NCBI GenBank assembly: GCA_947462335.1
Contig: OX381717.1
Location: 43,939,523 to 44,003,522, forward strand
DNA length: 64,000 nucleotides
Direction of reading: 5' to 3'
From: Harmothoe impar
Taxonomy: Eukaryota > Annelida > Polychaeta > Phyllodocida > Polynoidae
This document shows, piece by piece, positions 11,240 through 23,091 of this stretch. The first letter of the stretch is position 1. Each line of letters starts with the position of its first letter. The notes under the pieces were generated by a model, which was not told where the DNA came from, ran no database searches, and worked only from the letters and a program-made list of their open reading frames with translations. The position numbers were made by a program, and so were the translations under genes.

Positions 11240-11547
11240 ACTGTACACAGCTTCTTTGATTTTTTTCGATTTTTGTCATGAATCTGATTCTCACAACAGC
11301 TTTATTTTGGTCTGCCGATTCAATTTTGTGTCCATCCGACGTTGCGGTGATACATGGTACGGTATATGATATGTAGTACGTATACAGCTGTTGCAATTGA
11401 TGTTCGAATATGGCCATTAATATTTGTACATCTCCGCGAGATTATCAGATGAGTTGATATTTGAATAAATACATGAAGCTTGGTTGATTCTTTGTGAAAA
11501 AAATAGATACGTGAAATCTGTTATTTTATTGGTGATGAATTGTGTAT

Positions 11548-11892
11548 AAGGGAGTGCTCATTTCTTAAGAACAGGGTGTGTGTGTGGTGGATTTTAGGGG
11601 GTAAAATTAATGATTTCGACCCCTTGACCTGGGGGGGGGGTATTCGAATATCAACCCCCCTTGGGGGGTGGGGGTGGGGGGGGGGGATTCACCGGTTTTG
11701 AGCAAAAAAGCCCACATGTTACTATTCAACAAAGGGGAGTGAACGCACATGATTTACAAATCGTCGGGGAGGGGAAGATTTTGACCCCTCGGAGGGGGGG
11801 GGTGAACACATTTTGCATGCTCTGCCTTGATGCTCTGCACAAAATCTCACCACCACCCCTCCCTCCTGTTGTTAAAAATGAGCACTCCTTAA
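11548..11892. mobile_element. G-run MITE, AAGGGAGTG family
   Basis: The ends AAGGGAGTGCTCATTTCTTA and the inverse of AAGGAGTGCTCATTTTTAAC enclose long G and C runs. Related copies are at 14028-14994, 30513-31200, 35758-36048 and 54650-54912. Fragments are at 9220-9350 and 15248-15370. Confidence 0.7.
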
Positions 11893-12732
11893 GATGGTGG
11901 GTGGGTTGGAATTTGCCATGTTAAAATCAAATTAATTGATCTTCTTCAAGCAGGTGGTACATTGTCCATAAAGTTTTTATCTGAGGTAGTTTCTATGATA
12001 AGGTTTTACTAGAGGTCCAAGGTGAGTGATATAGTCGTCATGGTTACTTGATATACAGAGTTGGTATTGGGAAATTGACCTGACAGTTTAGTATTTCATG
12101 GGATTTTAATCTGTATTTTGTATAAGCAATTACATCAAAATGTAGAAATACAGCTTAATATGATAATAACATTTACACACCAGGTTTACATAAATACACG
12201 ATTAGATAATAACCATAAAGGTACAATCAATATAATGGCACTTGAATGTTCAATTGATGTATATAATTTTATAATTACTGTTGGCCATCCGGGCCCGTAG
12301 CCCCAAAAAGCTATGGGCCCGGACTTTCAGTTGTGGGCCAGGGAACAAAGCTGACTTTTTACAAAGAGAAAATCTATCTTGCAAAATACCCTTTGGGCCC
12401 ATGGGAAGGTTATTCTGTGCATCTGGGCCATATACGGGGCTAGCGCATCCTGGTACCTCAGGTAGTCGGGGGCTAAACCCCATCTCCTTATCAGGCTAAT
12501 CCCCTTCCCTCACACCTAGAACAAAGGTGCTGATAAAAAATTTACCCATGATGCACTGCTCTGGAGTCAGGGGCCTAACCACAATGCATTGCTCTGAGCC
12601 AAGATGGCGGCCCCCATAACCTAATGCGCTAGTTCAGTATATTAGTAGAGCCTACCTCAATGCAGAGTACCAGCCATAACCACTGAGCCAGCGGAGTGGC
12701 CATGGCATGGGTGAAAGGGCGTTGTACCATCT

Positions 12733-13097
12733 CAGGGGTAGACACTAACGCTGGCCCGGGAGCCAATGGCCCGTAGTTTTGGGTCCGGGCCCGTAGTTTT
12801 CAGAATGTTTGGCTTGCTACGGGCCCGGGTGGCCCGTAGCAAGGCTCTAATCTTGATCTACATGCCAGTTTTTACGGTTTGTAAATCGGACCATTATTAA
12901 GGTTTCTAGAGAGTAAGACAGATTATTTTGTAGAAATAGAAGAGAGCAGCATGTTACATTGACTCTCAATATATGGGTCCATTTTAGTGTACTAACTTAA
13001 GAAATTCCCGGGCCGCCAGCTTTATTCCCGGGCCCACAAATTTCAGAAGCTACGGGCCCGGGTGGCCCATGGTCGCAAATGTTAGTGTCTACCCCTG
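12733..13097. mobile_element. GC-rich MITE, CAGGGGTAGACACTAAC family, 6-bp duplication
   Basis: The ends CAGGGGTAGACACTAAC and GTTAGTGTCTACCCCTG are exact inverted repeats. CCATCT is duplicated at 12727-12732 and 13098-13103. The interior repeats GGGCCCGGGTGGCCC motifs. A related GGGCCCGTAG segment at 12285-12480 precedes it. Between 12100 and 12285 and from 13098 to 14027 there is no gene, only AT-rich and repetitive sequence. Confidence 0.9.
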
Positions 13098-13389
13098 CCA
13101 TCTTCAGGAGACGATGTGAGATGTCCAAGACTTCTCGACGCACTGCTCCCTATGTTGTGGTTACACCGTTGTTAATACCAGAACCGCCACGTAGACTACG
13201 CTGAGTTGCCATGTACATAATATCTTATTTATGATTGTTATGTGTTTCACGAAACCAGCCGTATATATATATATATATGTTATATACTTCCCTGAGCACC
13301 ACAAGCGAAGCACAGCAAGCAAATTAGAGGGCTACCAATCAGTGAGAAAGGGCCAGGTTTGGGGTTCAGAAAGGGCAAATACGTGCTAG

Positions 13390-13850
13390 TTCTCCTAGGT
13401 GCGTGGACAAACGTTAAGAGCGCAATCTTAATTAAGACATCTTTAAATGTCTTAATGTGTGGAGCACAGTATACTGGGAAGTATTACATCTTAAAATGTC
13501 TAAATCTACCCAGAAAGAAAAAAAACAACGAAAAAAACGGGGGTTGGGGGCAAAGCCCACCTTTACATACTAGTCGACTAGCCTATCCTATAATAGACTG
13601 TGTAGTTTAAGATGGGATTAAGATAGGTTAAGATGAGATTAAGACTAATTTTAAGATAATCAAGACAATCTTAATTCTGTGTTAAGGAAGATTAAGACTA
13701 ACTTCGGACACAAAGTGGCTAGGTGAGATGGGTGGTGCACTCTATGGAGGAGTGACAGTATTAATCTTAAGACAATTAAGACCATCTTAATTTTTAGTTT
13801 AAGATTGCGCTCTTAACGTTTGTCCGCGCACCTAGGAGAACTACCCCGGG
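13390..13850. repeat. Inverted repeat with AACGTTAAGAGCGCAATCTTAA arms
   Basis: CTCCTAGGTGCGTGGACAAA with the following ACGTTAAGAGCGC at 13391-13425 is mirrored near 13805-13845. The centre is full of AAGATTAAGAC motifs. It is probably a MITE; no duplication was assigned. Confidence 0.6.
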
Positions 13851-14027
13851 CGTGCTCAGAAAGGACCAGGTTTTAACCTCCATAATGGGCTAAGTTTAGA
13901 CTTAAGAAAGGACCTGGTATGAGTACTAGAAGGAGTCCAGTTTGGAGGTCAAGAAGGCCCAAATCTAGACATCAGAAAGGGCTAGGCTTGAGTATCAGGA
14001 AGGGCCCAGTTTGGGGCCAGAAAGGGT

Positions 14028-14994
14028 AAGGGAGGGTTCATTATTTATGGCAGGGGGGGGGTGAGCGTTTGGCAAATCGAATACGTCAAAAATAATTGGC
14101 ACCCCCCTCCGAATAGGTTGGAAAAAAAAGGCCCCCCCCTCTGAATAGGTTGAAAAAAAAGCGCCCCCCCCCTCCTCACCCTGGATCGTTTTCAACTTTA
14201 TTACAAAAACTATGTTGGTGTCTACTAATTGTATGCATTTATCCCTTTCCCTGCCGCTTCACTATTGAAAAATTGTTCCCAACCACAGGCACATTGCAGA
14301 TGAATATGTCCTACTAAAACCGGCACTACACTACAGATGGTGGCCCAGTAGTGCATATTATATGCAGTATCGGTTTTGGGTACTAAAATGCAGTACTGCA
14401 TTTATGCAGTATCGGTTTTACAGTGGTACTGCATATATGCAGTATCGGCAGGGAAAGGGTTAATCTTGGGCACTTTTTTACCTACAATTTACTACCTTGC
14501 AACAAATGCATCCATCTGTAAGGTGTTTTAGTGTAAACGTCTCATGATACTCGCTGGTGAGTGATAATAGTCAAACCTCAGACACTCGACTTACATACCG
14601 TTGAGTTTAAGAGCCCCAGTGCTTACAAATTGGAAGCTCCCATACCCTCAGTGCTTACATGAGGCCGGCACTTTTTTGAAGACTGACAAAACGGTGGGCT
14701 ATTCTGAGTGTCAAAAGTGATGCAGTGAGAAATTTGATGGGAGTTTGAGGAAAATTTTAGAAAATTTTGAAAATATTGACAACATTTGGTAAACTATAAC
14801 ACAGGCTGTTACCAAAATTCACGACATTTCAACGTACTAAAGTCGCGACATTTTTAGGAATACCCCTAAAAAAAAAGGCCCCCCCCTAAGAATAGGGTAA
14901 AAAAAAAAGCCCCCCCCCCTCTGAATACCCCTAAAAAAAATTGCCCCCCCCCTCAAATGCTCACCCCCCTGCCATAAATAATGAACCCTCCCTA
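14028..14994. mobile_element. G-run element, GGGAGGGTTCATTATTTATGG ends
   Basis: AGGGAGGGTTCATTATTTAT leads into a G run at the left and is mirrored by ATAAATAATGAACCCTCCCT at the right. C-run and G-run blocks lie just inside both ends. The centre (14200-14850) has no gene and includes repeated TATGCAGTATCGG motifs near 14360-14450. Confidence 0.75.
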
Positions 14995-15596
14995 AGTTTT
15001 GGGGGTTTGGGCGAAATTTGGCATCAAAAGAGCTAGCTTTGGCTTCCAGACAGGCTAGGGTTTCCTTTCACACTACTCTTTCTTGCCTCTATTCTCTCTC
15101 TCTTTTTTTCTTCTTTGATTTTTATAAAATATTTTCCAGGGGGGCCGGGCCATGGTGCCAATATCCTGAATAAAGGGCTCTGGCTGTGATAAACTACTTC
15201 ATCCATTGTGAGCAACATACGGCTGATTTGCAAAATCATGTCACATTCAGGGTTAGGGAGCGGTCATTTTCAGTAGCGGGGTTGGTAGAATTGTGTATGG
15301 TGTTTTTTTCGGTCCCCCCCCCTCCCCCTCTCAAGAGGGGTCCGAATCCACCAACCTACCCCTCTACCTTCGTTTAAAAAAACTGACATATCCCTTTAGT
15401 AGATTTTGGGTCAGATTAGGGGATTTATGACATCAGTAGCCAATAGGTGCTCAATCTAAGCTATGTATAAGGGGGGGGGCATACTTTATGCATTGTGTTA
15501 CATGTTTCAGTGATGCATGACGTTAAGCAGATGGATCACTTGACGCATGATCAGCCTTTATGACAAGTATGTAATATTTAAAACCGCACGCACACA

Positions 15597-15684
15597 CAGA
15601 AAAGTGAGAGTCATTGTCGCTAAAACTACCTGCCTGACTCTCAGATGAGGGTAGTTTTAGCGACAATGACTCTCACTTTTCTGA
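15597..15684. mobile_element. Palindromic MITE (CAGAAAAGTGAGAG)
   Basis: CAGAAAAGTGAGAGTCATTG and the following TCGCTAAAACTACC are mirrored within 90 bp by GGTAGTTTTAGCGACAATGA. It would fold into one hairpin. A diverged sibling is at 18575-18685. Confidence 0.85.
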
Positions 15685-15946
15685 GGGTGCATGATCAAAG
15701 TGGGTACAGTACCTGTCATGTTGGAACCGTTACTGTAAGACATGTCCTATTCATGCAGTTCCCTGTCTGCATTGAAATAATCACGATTCAGATTTTCCAT
15801 TAATTAAAGAAAGCAATTGGAGGTCCTCCCTATTGTGACATCCTATGGTTTGCTTATTGTATTACTATTTGTGTTAATTTGTTACACTGCTCTGTCTTTG
15901 GCTACTTTAAAAAAAATTAATATGCATCATCTTGTAAGGGAACTTT

Positions 15947-16167
15947 CACAGAGAAAAGAAAGAGCGTCAAAACAGAGTCCAGATTTCCTCCAGAATGACT
16001 CCCCTCTGTAGGGGAGCCCAGGCCGCCTAAGGGAGCCTATGTGACTCCCTGGCTGACCTAAGAGAGTCACCTGAGCGAAGTCACATAGCTCCCAGGGCTC
16101 CCCTAGAGAGGGGAGTTATTCTGGAGGCAGCCTCGACTCCCTTTTGACGCTTTTTCTTTTCTCTGTG
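15947..16167. mobile_element. MITE, CACAGAG family
   Basis: The left end CACAGAGAAAAGAAAGAGCG and the right end, inverse of CACAGAGAAAAGAAAAAGCG, continue into GTCAAAA/TTTTGAC and GGAGTC motifs. Flanks are TTT on both sides rather than TA. Confidence 0.8.
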
Positions 16168-16830
16168 TTTCCATGATTCAATAGCAATTACAGTACCAAA
16201 CTTCAAAATGCATTCCAACATTTGTTCTATGGCATAGTGAGTGAGGCATTCTTTTATTGAACAAGTACCACTGCTTTCTCATGATTTCACTGATGCATGA
16301 CACAGTAAAACTATTTAAGCCCATATTACCCATGGAGAACATTTCATTTTTTTCCCATACTCCAAATTTGATACTGTAGTAACATTTGGTACACATGTAA
16401 GCAGGACTTGAAATAATTTATGGGATCTTTGATCACCTTTACCCTTGCCAACCATGACAATGCCGTTGTTCACTACTACACTTCATAAATTACAAGTAAG
16501 AAATCATGTATACGTTGAGACATGGTATGAAATTATTAGGCAAAAGGCTCCCGACGTCTATCTGACATTGCAGGTAATCCCTTGTCGGAATAGGACTAAT
16601 CGGGCTAATGCCTCACTTCACACTGAAGACAATGGTGAGGTGGCCAAGATAGCAATGGGCTACAGGTTGTCATGCTTATCAATTTTATCAATTGCCATTG
16701 TTCTATGGTGTTGGAGGTGGCAGATAAGACATTACCCATAGTCCCTATGCCAAATCCAATGTAGCCATCAGGGGTCCTCTGCCTCAATATGGTGGCCCCC
16801 ATGCTCCAATGTGTCTAAGCTGTATATATA

Positions 16831-19800
16831 CTAAGATAAACTTTTCCATATTGCCATCACATCCTCCTCTCCCATACTCCACAATTGCCTCAGCTGCGGC
16901 CAGCCAGCTTCAAACCCACATCTGAGGTATTCTGTGTTCCATTCCTGATCCTCTGCCTCCAACTGACACAACACCAGTTCCTGACAGTACCGTCCACAAA
17001 CTGAAACAAACAAAACTTCCATCTCTCTCCCCGACAACACTTCACGAATCGTGTATCCTTCCAATACAGCCCGGCCGACATGAATAAAGTCTTTACGGTC
17101 ACTAAACATCATGAGGTATGTGATTGTGATGGCTAGTTCAAAGATGTATCGCGAAATTGTCATGTCGCCAAAATCAATCAGGCCAAGTACTTGTTTTGGG
17201 TCTTGTTTCTCATTGATGTGGCTGATGAGAGCTGAACCAGTGGCAGTGGATGCTGAGCCAGTGGCATTTGATGCTGAACCAGTGACTCTGGATGCTGAAC
17301 TGGTGGCAGTGGATGCTAAACCAGTGGCAGTGGATTCTGAACTGATGGCAGTGGATGCTGAAACAGTGGTACTGGATGCTGAACCAGTGGCACTGGATGC
17401 TGGGCCAGTGGCAGTGGATACTGTACTGGTGGCAGTGGATGCTGAACTGATGGCAGTGGATGCTGAACCAGTGGTGCTGGATGCTGAGCCAGTGGCAGTG
17501 GATACTGAACCAGTGACTGTGGATACTGAACCAGTGACTGTGGATACTGAACCAGTGACTGTGGATGCTGAACCAATGGCAGTTGATGCTGAACCGATGG
17601 CAGTTGATGCTAAACTCCCCTCACTGATAACTCCACAACCTGTGATATATTTAACAGTTTCAAAACTTGTAGAGGTGTTCTTCAGTGGTAAGAGTATAAG
17701 ATTGTCATCGTGGATATCTCCATGTATGATACCTGTTCAGAATAGAAGCAATTGATAACAATAAGTAGATGCAGTATCTTATGGAAACTCTAAACTGGCA
17801 AAAATAATCATCGAATCACAATAGTATCCAATTAGTCAGTAAGATCATCCAGTGTCTTCATTAGGGCCAATTCATTTTTTAATGAATTAAAATCATCTTA
17901 ATTAACTTGGCAAAAGACAATGCTAATACTGAATGCAATGCTAAATTCTCTTAAATTATGACATGTTGTTATTAGGCTAACTATGTAAGGCAAATGGAAA
18001 AGTCACCATTTTCAAGTTCATCCAGAACAGGCATCACAGACTTCTCAAAAGCAGTAATGACGTCATTTACCAACTTCCGGTCTGAGTCATCCTGCAATAG
18101 GATATAATCACACTTATATCACATTTATCACACTTACAATTTAATGTGCTATGTCCAAAATGTAGGCAGTGCCACTGGTACATGTATATACATCCCCGGT
18201 GGGCATTACCTCAGATTCGGAGACAACTTTTAAGTCCCTACTTTAACTGTAGATTTATTTGATACATTTGACCCACCCCAGTATAGGCACAGGGCATTGA
18301 CTCAACATTGACAAATGGTTGTCAATGTTGGGTCAATGTTGATTTAAAGTTCATTCAATGTTGAACTGAATTTTGTGCCCACTGGGACGGGTAGGAGGCC
18401 CATTTATATCGTTTCTCACGAGTTGGGACCCAGGCCGTATCACAAGATGCCACAGGCTGAGTGCCATGGGCCCTGGATCTCAATGAGAGGAGAACATGCA
18501 AATGGAAATGGACCTCAATAAGGGAGTCTTTGCATTTATCCATTTTTTGTGATACAAGATTTACTATGCTTACATACTCAGAAAAGTCAGCTTCATTGTC
18601 GCTAAAACCACTCTCACCTGAAAGTCAGGCCTGACTCTCAGGTGAGAGTGGTTATAGCGACAATGACGCTGACTTTTCTGAGTGTGTACGTATAGAAGGG
18701 GCCGTATTCAATGCCCCCCATTGAATACAATGTGGGTGTATTCAATGGACTAAGAAAATGTTTCATCAATAAATGGCCTCAAATCTTTTTCAAATACACA
18801 CAAATGCAAACTCCATTGATACCGTATCCAATGTAGTTTTACTCATGGGGGTTGGAGCATATCCCACTCAGCCTGTGGCTTCAGGGGATATGGCCCCAGC
18901 CCCACTCGTGAAATATGTCAGAGACTGTATCAATGGGGCTTGGCATTTGGCTATTTTATTATATGATTGTGAAAGAGATTAAAATGCTATTACTTTAATG
19001 AATATGGTAACATTGTATTCAATGGGAAGGGGGGCATGGAAAGAAGGGCGATTCTAGCTCTTAAGCATGGTAAGTTTGGCAGATGGCAGATTACCTTTAC
19101 AATGTGCAGGTGCTCTCTTAATCCAGTTACATTTTCTAATGCCCACAGATTTCCAGCTGACACCCACGATATTGTTGAATATGGGACACTCTGTGGAAAT
19201 ACAAGCAAATATATATTCACAAAGGAGTCATGACTGATATATAAACTGATAGGTGTTATATATGCAGAGAAAAATGAGTTTGTGATGCTGTAGAATACAT
19301 TACAATGCCCGAAAGATCTGAAAAATACAGTTCGGCAAGGAAAGCAATAAAATATATTAAACTTTAACTTAGGCCACTTAAAAAAGAGTAAGTTCCTCAT
19401 CGCATCAGTGTATAAGTGATATCTTTTCAATTAAGCTATCGATATTATTGAAATGTTTTGATTTTTGGTTTAGATTTTCTAGTGCTGTATATATAATTGC
19501 ATTTTATCATTGACAGAGTGGACTTGAACATTGGTGACGGGGGAGGCATGATCATGTATATGTCTACGAACACGACAAATCTCCCCGTATGAAGAAGACT
19601 AATAAATACATTTAGTCAAAATGGCAATATATTTTCAACACAAGCACAATTAGTAAGTAACCAAGCCTACTTGTACGAACATCAACACTAAAATCGACAT
19701 TATAACTTAAATTCGGCGCTTAAATTCTGGTCCGTTGTTGGTTTTTGTGAATGGAATCAACCCATGGAAGTAGCATATGATATAAAATGTAACATGATTA

Positions 19801-22189
19801 TGGTGAAGGGATATATGTAATCGCCCTCGTCTGGCCCCCACCAGCAAGCTGTGGTTAATTCTACATACCTTTTCATAACCATTGTCTATCTGTTTTAAAC
19901 CAGGGTATGCAATATAACCAAGGTGCGAACTCTATTGTTCTGCCCCACCACCGTGGTTTAATGAATAATGACATATGGACCATCATCTAGATTCAATCAT
20001 ATACAAATGTATCATGACCCCAAACGCATAATACCCGCATGAGTTTTACAGTTATGGGTCATAATGGGTGCACGTGCTGTATTGATAATGAGCCAAACTG
20101 AATTCAATTCACGATTAACCCTTTAAGAGCAGCATAACGCTTAAATGTGCTACTCCTTGTTGCCATGGTGCATAAACAAGAATCTATACAGGGGCGGATC
20201 CAGGATTTTGGAAAAGGGGGCGGGTGAAATAGGCAATGTACTGGGGGTATTGGAAATTATCACATTAAAATGTGCAGAAAAATAGGGGGCGCACGCGGGG
20301 TCCGCCCTCCCCCGCTAAATCCGCCCCTGTGTATAGGACACATGCATGCATCATGCCGGCCCTCAAGAATGTATCAGGTTCAACCGCGTAATATCACTGA
20401 CATTGTGCTTGTATGCATCATAATATGATGCATGTATCATGGGCACAAAGGGCGGGTTATATATCAAAGAGCATATTAAAGTACTATACGGCCTCTAAAG
20501 GGGTGAAATATTAAGTGATGTACATGTACTTACTCTCAAGTCTGCCCTTAAGCCTGCCACAAGGCACCCTGACAGTTGTAATAATGAGTCTGAGAGAGGA
20601 GCAAGTTTAACCAACTCACGCCCATGGATGTAGCTCAACAGAAACACTCTATACCAACCAACCTCCAGATCACCTGAAAAAGATCATCAACTTCATTAAT
20701 ATTTAGCTTACATGGGAAGGCATCCAATGGAGTACAATAGAATATAAGGGCAGGGGTAGACACTAACGCTGGCCCGGGAGCCAATGGCCCGTAGTTTTGG
20801 GTCCGGGCCCGTAGTTTTCAGACTATTTGCCTTGCTACGGGCCCGGGTGGCCCGTAGCAAGGCCCTAATTTTGCTCTACATACCAGTTTTTACGGCTTGT
20901 GAATCGGACCATTATTAAGGTTTCTAGAGAGTAAAATATTTTTCTGTAGGCCCTAAGAAATATCCGGGCCCACAGCATTAATCCCGGGCCCACAACTTTC
21001 AAAAGCTGCGGGCCCGGGTGGCCCATGGTCTAAAATGTTAGTGTCTACCCCTGTAAGGGATACAGATGATCGGCCAAATGTACGTGGTAAGATCAGTCTT
21101 GACCCATCCAATTTGATATGTCGTAAAAACAATGGTCGCTGGTGCATCTCTATCTTCATGTCCAACTACCCGAGCGCAGAGGACAACGTATGATTGCCTC
21201 CCAGTGGGCACAGAATTTAGTTCAATGTTGAATCAACATTGAATCAACATTGAATCAACATTATCAACCAGTTTTCAATGTTGATTCAATGTTTTGTGTC
21301 CACTGGGCTAGAGCAGTTGGATCTGAGGAACAAAGACACACTAGAGATCTTTGTTAAGTATTCTCATAGCTAAATTAACTACACTTAAAAAGGGGGTTTC
21401 TCATCACCAAGCACTGAAAAATATGTTAATAGTTGAGAGTTGACTGATCTACAAAATTTGGGGAAATGAGAGTTATTCCTAGTACACTGCAATACTGACC
21501 GTTTAAGCATTAGATTGAGACAAAACATGCCAACATTTGTCTTCTTTTTTTAACACATTTTTCTGAGAAAAAAAAAAGATTAAAAAAGCTTTTCCCAAAA
21601 AATATATTTGTCTTTTTTTAGAACACATATTTCTCTGAAAAAGTTTATCTAAATATAAAAGGTTTCCCCCAAATGATGATTTTCATGCTGCGCGTGGTGA
21701 TGAGAAACCAGTTGTTGTTTTTTGAGTGACATAAGAATTCAAGACAGAAACAGACCGATGAGATAAAACTTTACAAAATGGCTCATAGATCTGTTTAATT
21801 TTTTAAAATAATATCTCTTAAATGATGATGGCTGAAGCAAATGATAACTGATGGGAGAGAAACAGGAATGCTTTGACAACTAACAAGAAAATATTATTAC
21901 CTTGAGATTCTACTATGTGCAGTTTGTTTATGTAGTTGCCTGAGCTGTCCTTTATAGGGCAAGTACATTGGTAGCCCTTCTCAGAAAGATACCTCATAAC
22001 TCTAAACTGTTCATGAAGAAAGTCATCTGTCACTTCAGTCGTGACCTTGAAGACTTTCGCGACATATTCTCCCTGGGCGCAAGAAACATGTAGATTGATA
22101 TCGGCGAAGGAGCGTAGTGGTGTTATAAAGATAGCGGTGAGGTTGTAGTACTCGTTTAGAAACTGCAGGAGTTGTGGGTGGTGCTCCAT
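16831..22189 (-). CDS. HYKK: Hydroxylysine kinase (aminoglycoside-phosphotransferase fold), five exons
   Basis: HYKK phosphorylates 5-hydroxy-L-lysine with GTP in lysine and collagen breakdown (family knowledge). Minus-strand exons: 21901-22189, 20534-20673, 19095-19190, 18007-18091 and 16831-17732; all borders are GT-AG and the frame is kept. Visible features: an N-lobe GEYVAKVFK (likely the ATP-site lysine), RYLSEKGY, VFLLSYIHG, the catalytic HGDIHDDN at the start of exon 5, the metal-binding IDFGDM, then FELAITITYLM and GWPQLRQLWSMG as in the family. The start ATG at 22189 gives an N-terminus of near-usual length. Between HGDIHDDN and DFGD lie about eighteen 7-residue repeats. The product is 503 residues as read, against roughly 370 usual. 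Removing a candidate 408-bp GT-AG intron (17232-17639) gives 367. The longest introns hold MITEs. Confidence 0.85.
17231..17612. repeat. 21-bp minisatellite inside HYKK exon 5
   Basis: About 18 copies of a 21-bp unit, consensus GATGCTGAACCAGTGGCAGTG on the plus strand less its last base, all keeping a multiple of three. In the kinase frame (minus strand) the unit reads GSASTAT with variants such as SSASTAI and GLASTAT. All units are free of stops in several frames on both strands, so openness alone does not prove translation. Three adjacent near-identical units (about 17502-17564) suggest recent duplication. Confidence 0.95.
18276..18386. mobile_element. Palindromic MITE, CCCAGTGGGCAC family
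   Basis: CCCAGTATAGGCACAGGGC at the left and GTGCCCACTGGG at the right enclose alternating CAACATTGA/TCAATGTTG blocks. It lies in HYKK intron 3. Other copies are at 21200-21308 and 35240-35347. Confidence 0.8.
18575..18685. mobile_element. Palindromic MITE (ACTCAGAAAAGTCAGC)
   Basis: ACTCAGAAAAGTCAGC is mirrored by GCTGACTTTTCTGAGT, with inner arms carrying TTGTCGCTAAAACCACTCTC and a short loop. It is a sibling of 15597-15684. Confidence 0.85.
20119..20510. mobile_element. piggyBac-like MITE with a nested GGGGCGGATCC element
   Basis: The left end TTAACCCTTTAAGAGCAGCA matches the TTAA-CCCTTT family common in the SLC37 introns. At 20188-20335 a second element with ends GGGGCGGATCCAGGATTT and AAATCCGCCCC is nested inside. 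It lies in HYKK intron 2. Confidence 0.6.
20751..21053. mobile_element. GC-rich MITE, CAGGGGTAGACACTAAC family, 6-bp duplication
   Basis: Inverted ends are identical to those of 12733-13097. TAAGGG is duplicated at 20745-20750 and 21054-21059. It lies in HYKK intron 1. Confidence 0.92.
21200..21308. mobile_element. Palindromic MITE, CCCAGTGGGCAC family
   Basis: CCCAGTGGGCACAGAATTTA at the left and GTGTCCACTGGG at the right enclose tandem GAATCAACATT units. It lies in HYKK intron 1. Confidence 0.8.
21389..21731. mobile_element. MITE with GTTTCTCATCACCA ends
   Basis: GGTTTCTCATCACCAAG at the left faces TGGTGATGAGAAACC at the right, next to poly-A/T tracts. The same ends occur at 34596-34979. 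It lies in HYKK intron 1. Confidence 0.65.
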
Positions 22190-23091
22190 CTTAGCTACTC
22201 AAGAGTCATTTGCTCTTGGGGTGGTGATCCATCTTATTAGCCAATAGCAAAGATTAGTTTGCTCTTTGATCTTGTAAGAGTAGCACTGGAGTTCTGAAAT
22301 ATGAGATTGCATTTCAGGAAATTTATATTAATCAAACCTTTAAGGACCGCATAGTGTTTTAGCTATATATATTCTTTTTTTGGTCATGCATTCATAGAAT
22401 GTAGAGAGCTAGGGAACTCTGTGAGTACCAGTATTGTATGCATGTCATATTGGTAAACAACTGTTCTTAAGACAATGCTTTCTCTGAGGTAAAACGTCAT
22501 AAAGACTTATCACCTTTGTTGTTGAGTTTTTCAATTACAATTTGGGGATTATCTGTCTCATATTATTTTCATGTTATTTGATATTACCTATTACATATTT
22601 ACTATCCCAACTGGGCAGACTGGGCAGATTTCTTTTCTTTTTTGGACGTGTTATTTGCACTAATCTGTAGTAGCATGCATTTAAATAATGCTTACAAACA
22701 TACCAAGTTTTGAGGGTATATATCGCATAAACATTTGCGACCAAACATGTGAAACATTGTGGATCAAAAGATATGAATAATACAATATGAGTGTATACAA
22801 GGTTGACAAGTGCCATTGCAGATGTTGATGCAGACACAATTACATATCCTTTTTTGAACTTCATGGTTACATTGCTGAAATCCGCAGTATAATGACACCT
22901 TTGTCAATCATGTATGCTACTACCAGTACCGGCTGGCCTAAATGGTTCAATAGGAGGTCTTCCATTGAGACAAAATATAACTGCTTGGCAGGAAAGAACA
23001 TTGTCCTTCTAAGTTTGCATTCCCTGTCCACAAGGTAGCACCACCCCTCAGGGGGAGGCTTCTAGAAGCAATCATACTTCTGCATGGGATG

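Noticed and set aside
12281..12499. Pair of overlapping frames around GGGCCCGTAG text
   Set aside because: Both strands are open through a GC-rich repeat fragment; no domain or splice context supports them.
17111..17755. Plus-strand frame with DAEPVAV repeats (214 residues)
   Set aside because: It is the antisense reading of the HYKK minisatellite. The 21-bp unit is stop-free in several frames, and the flanks encode HYKK motifs on the minus strand.
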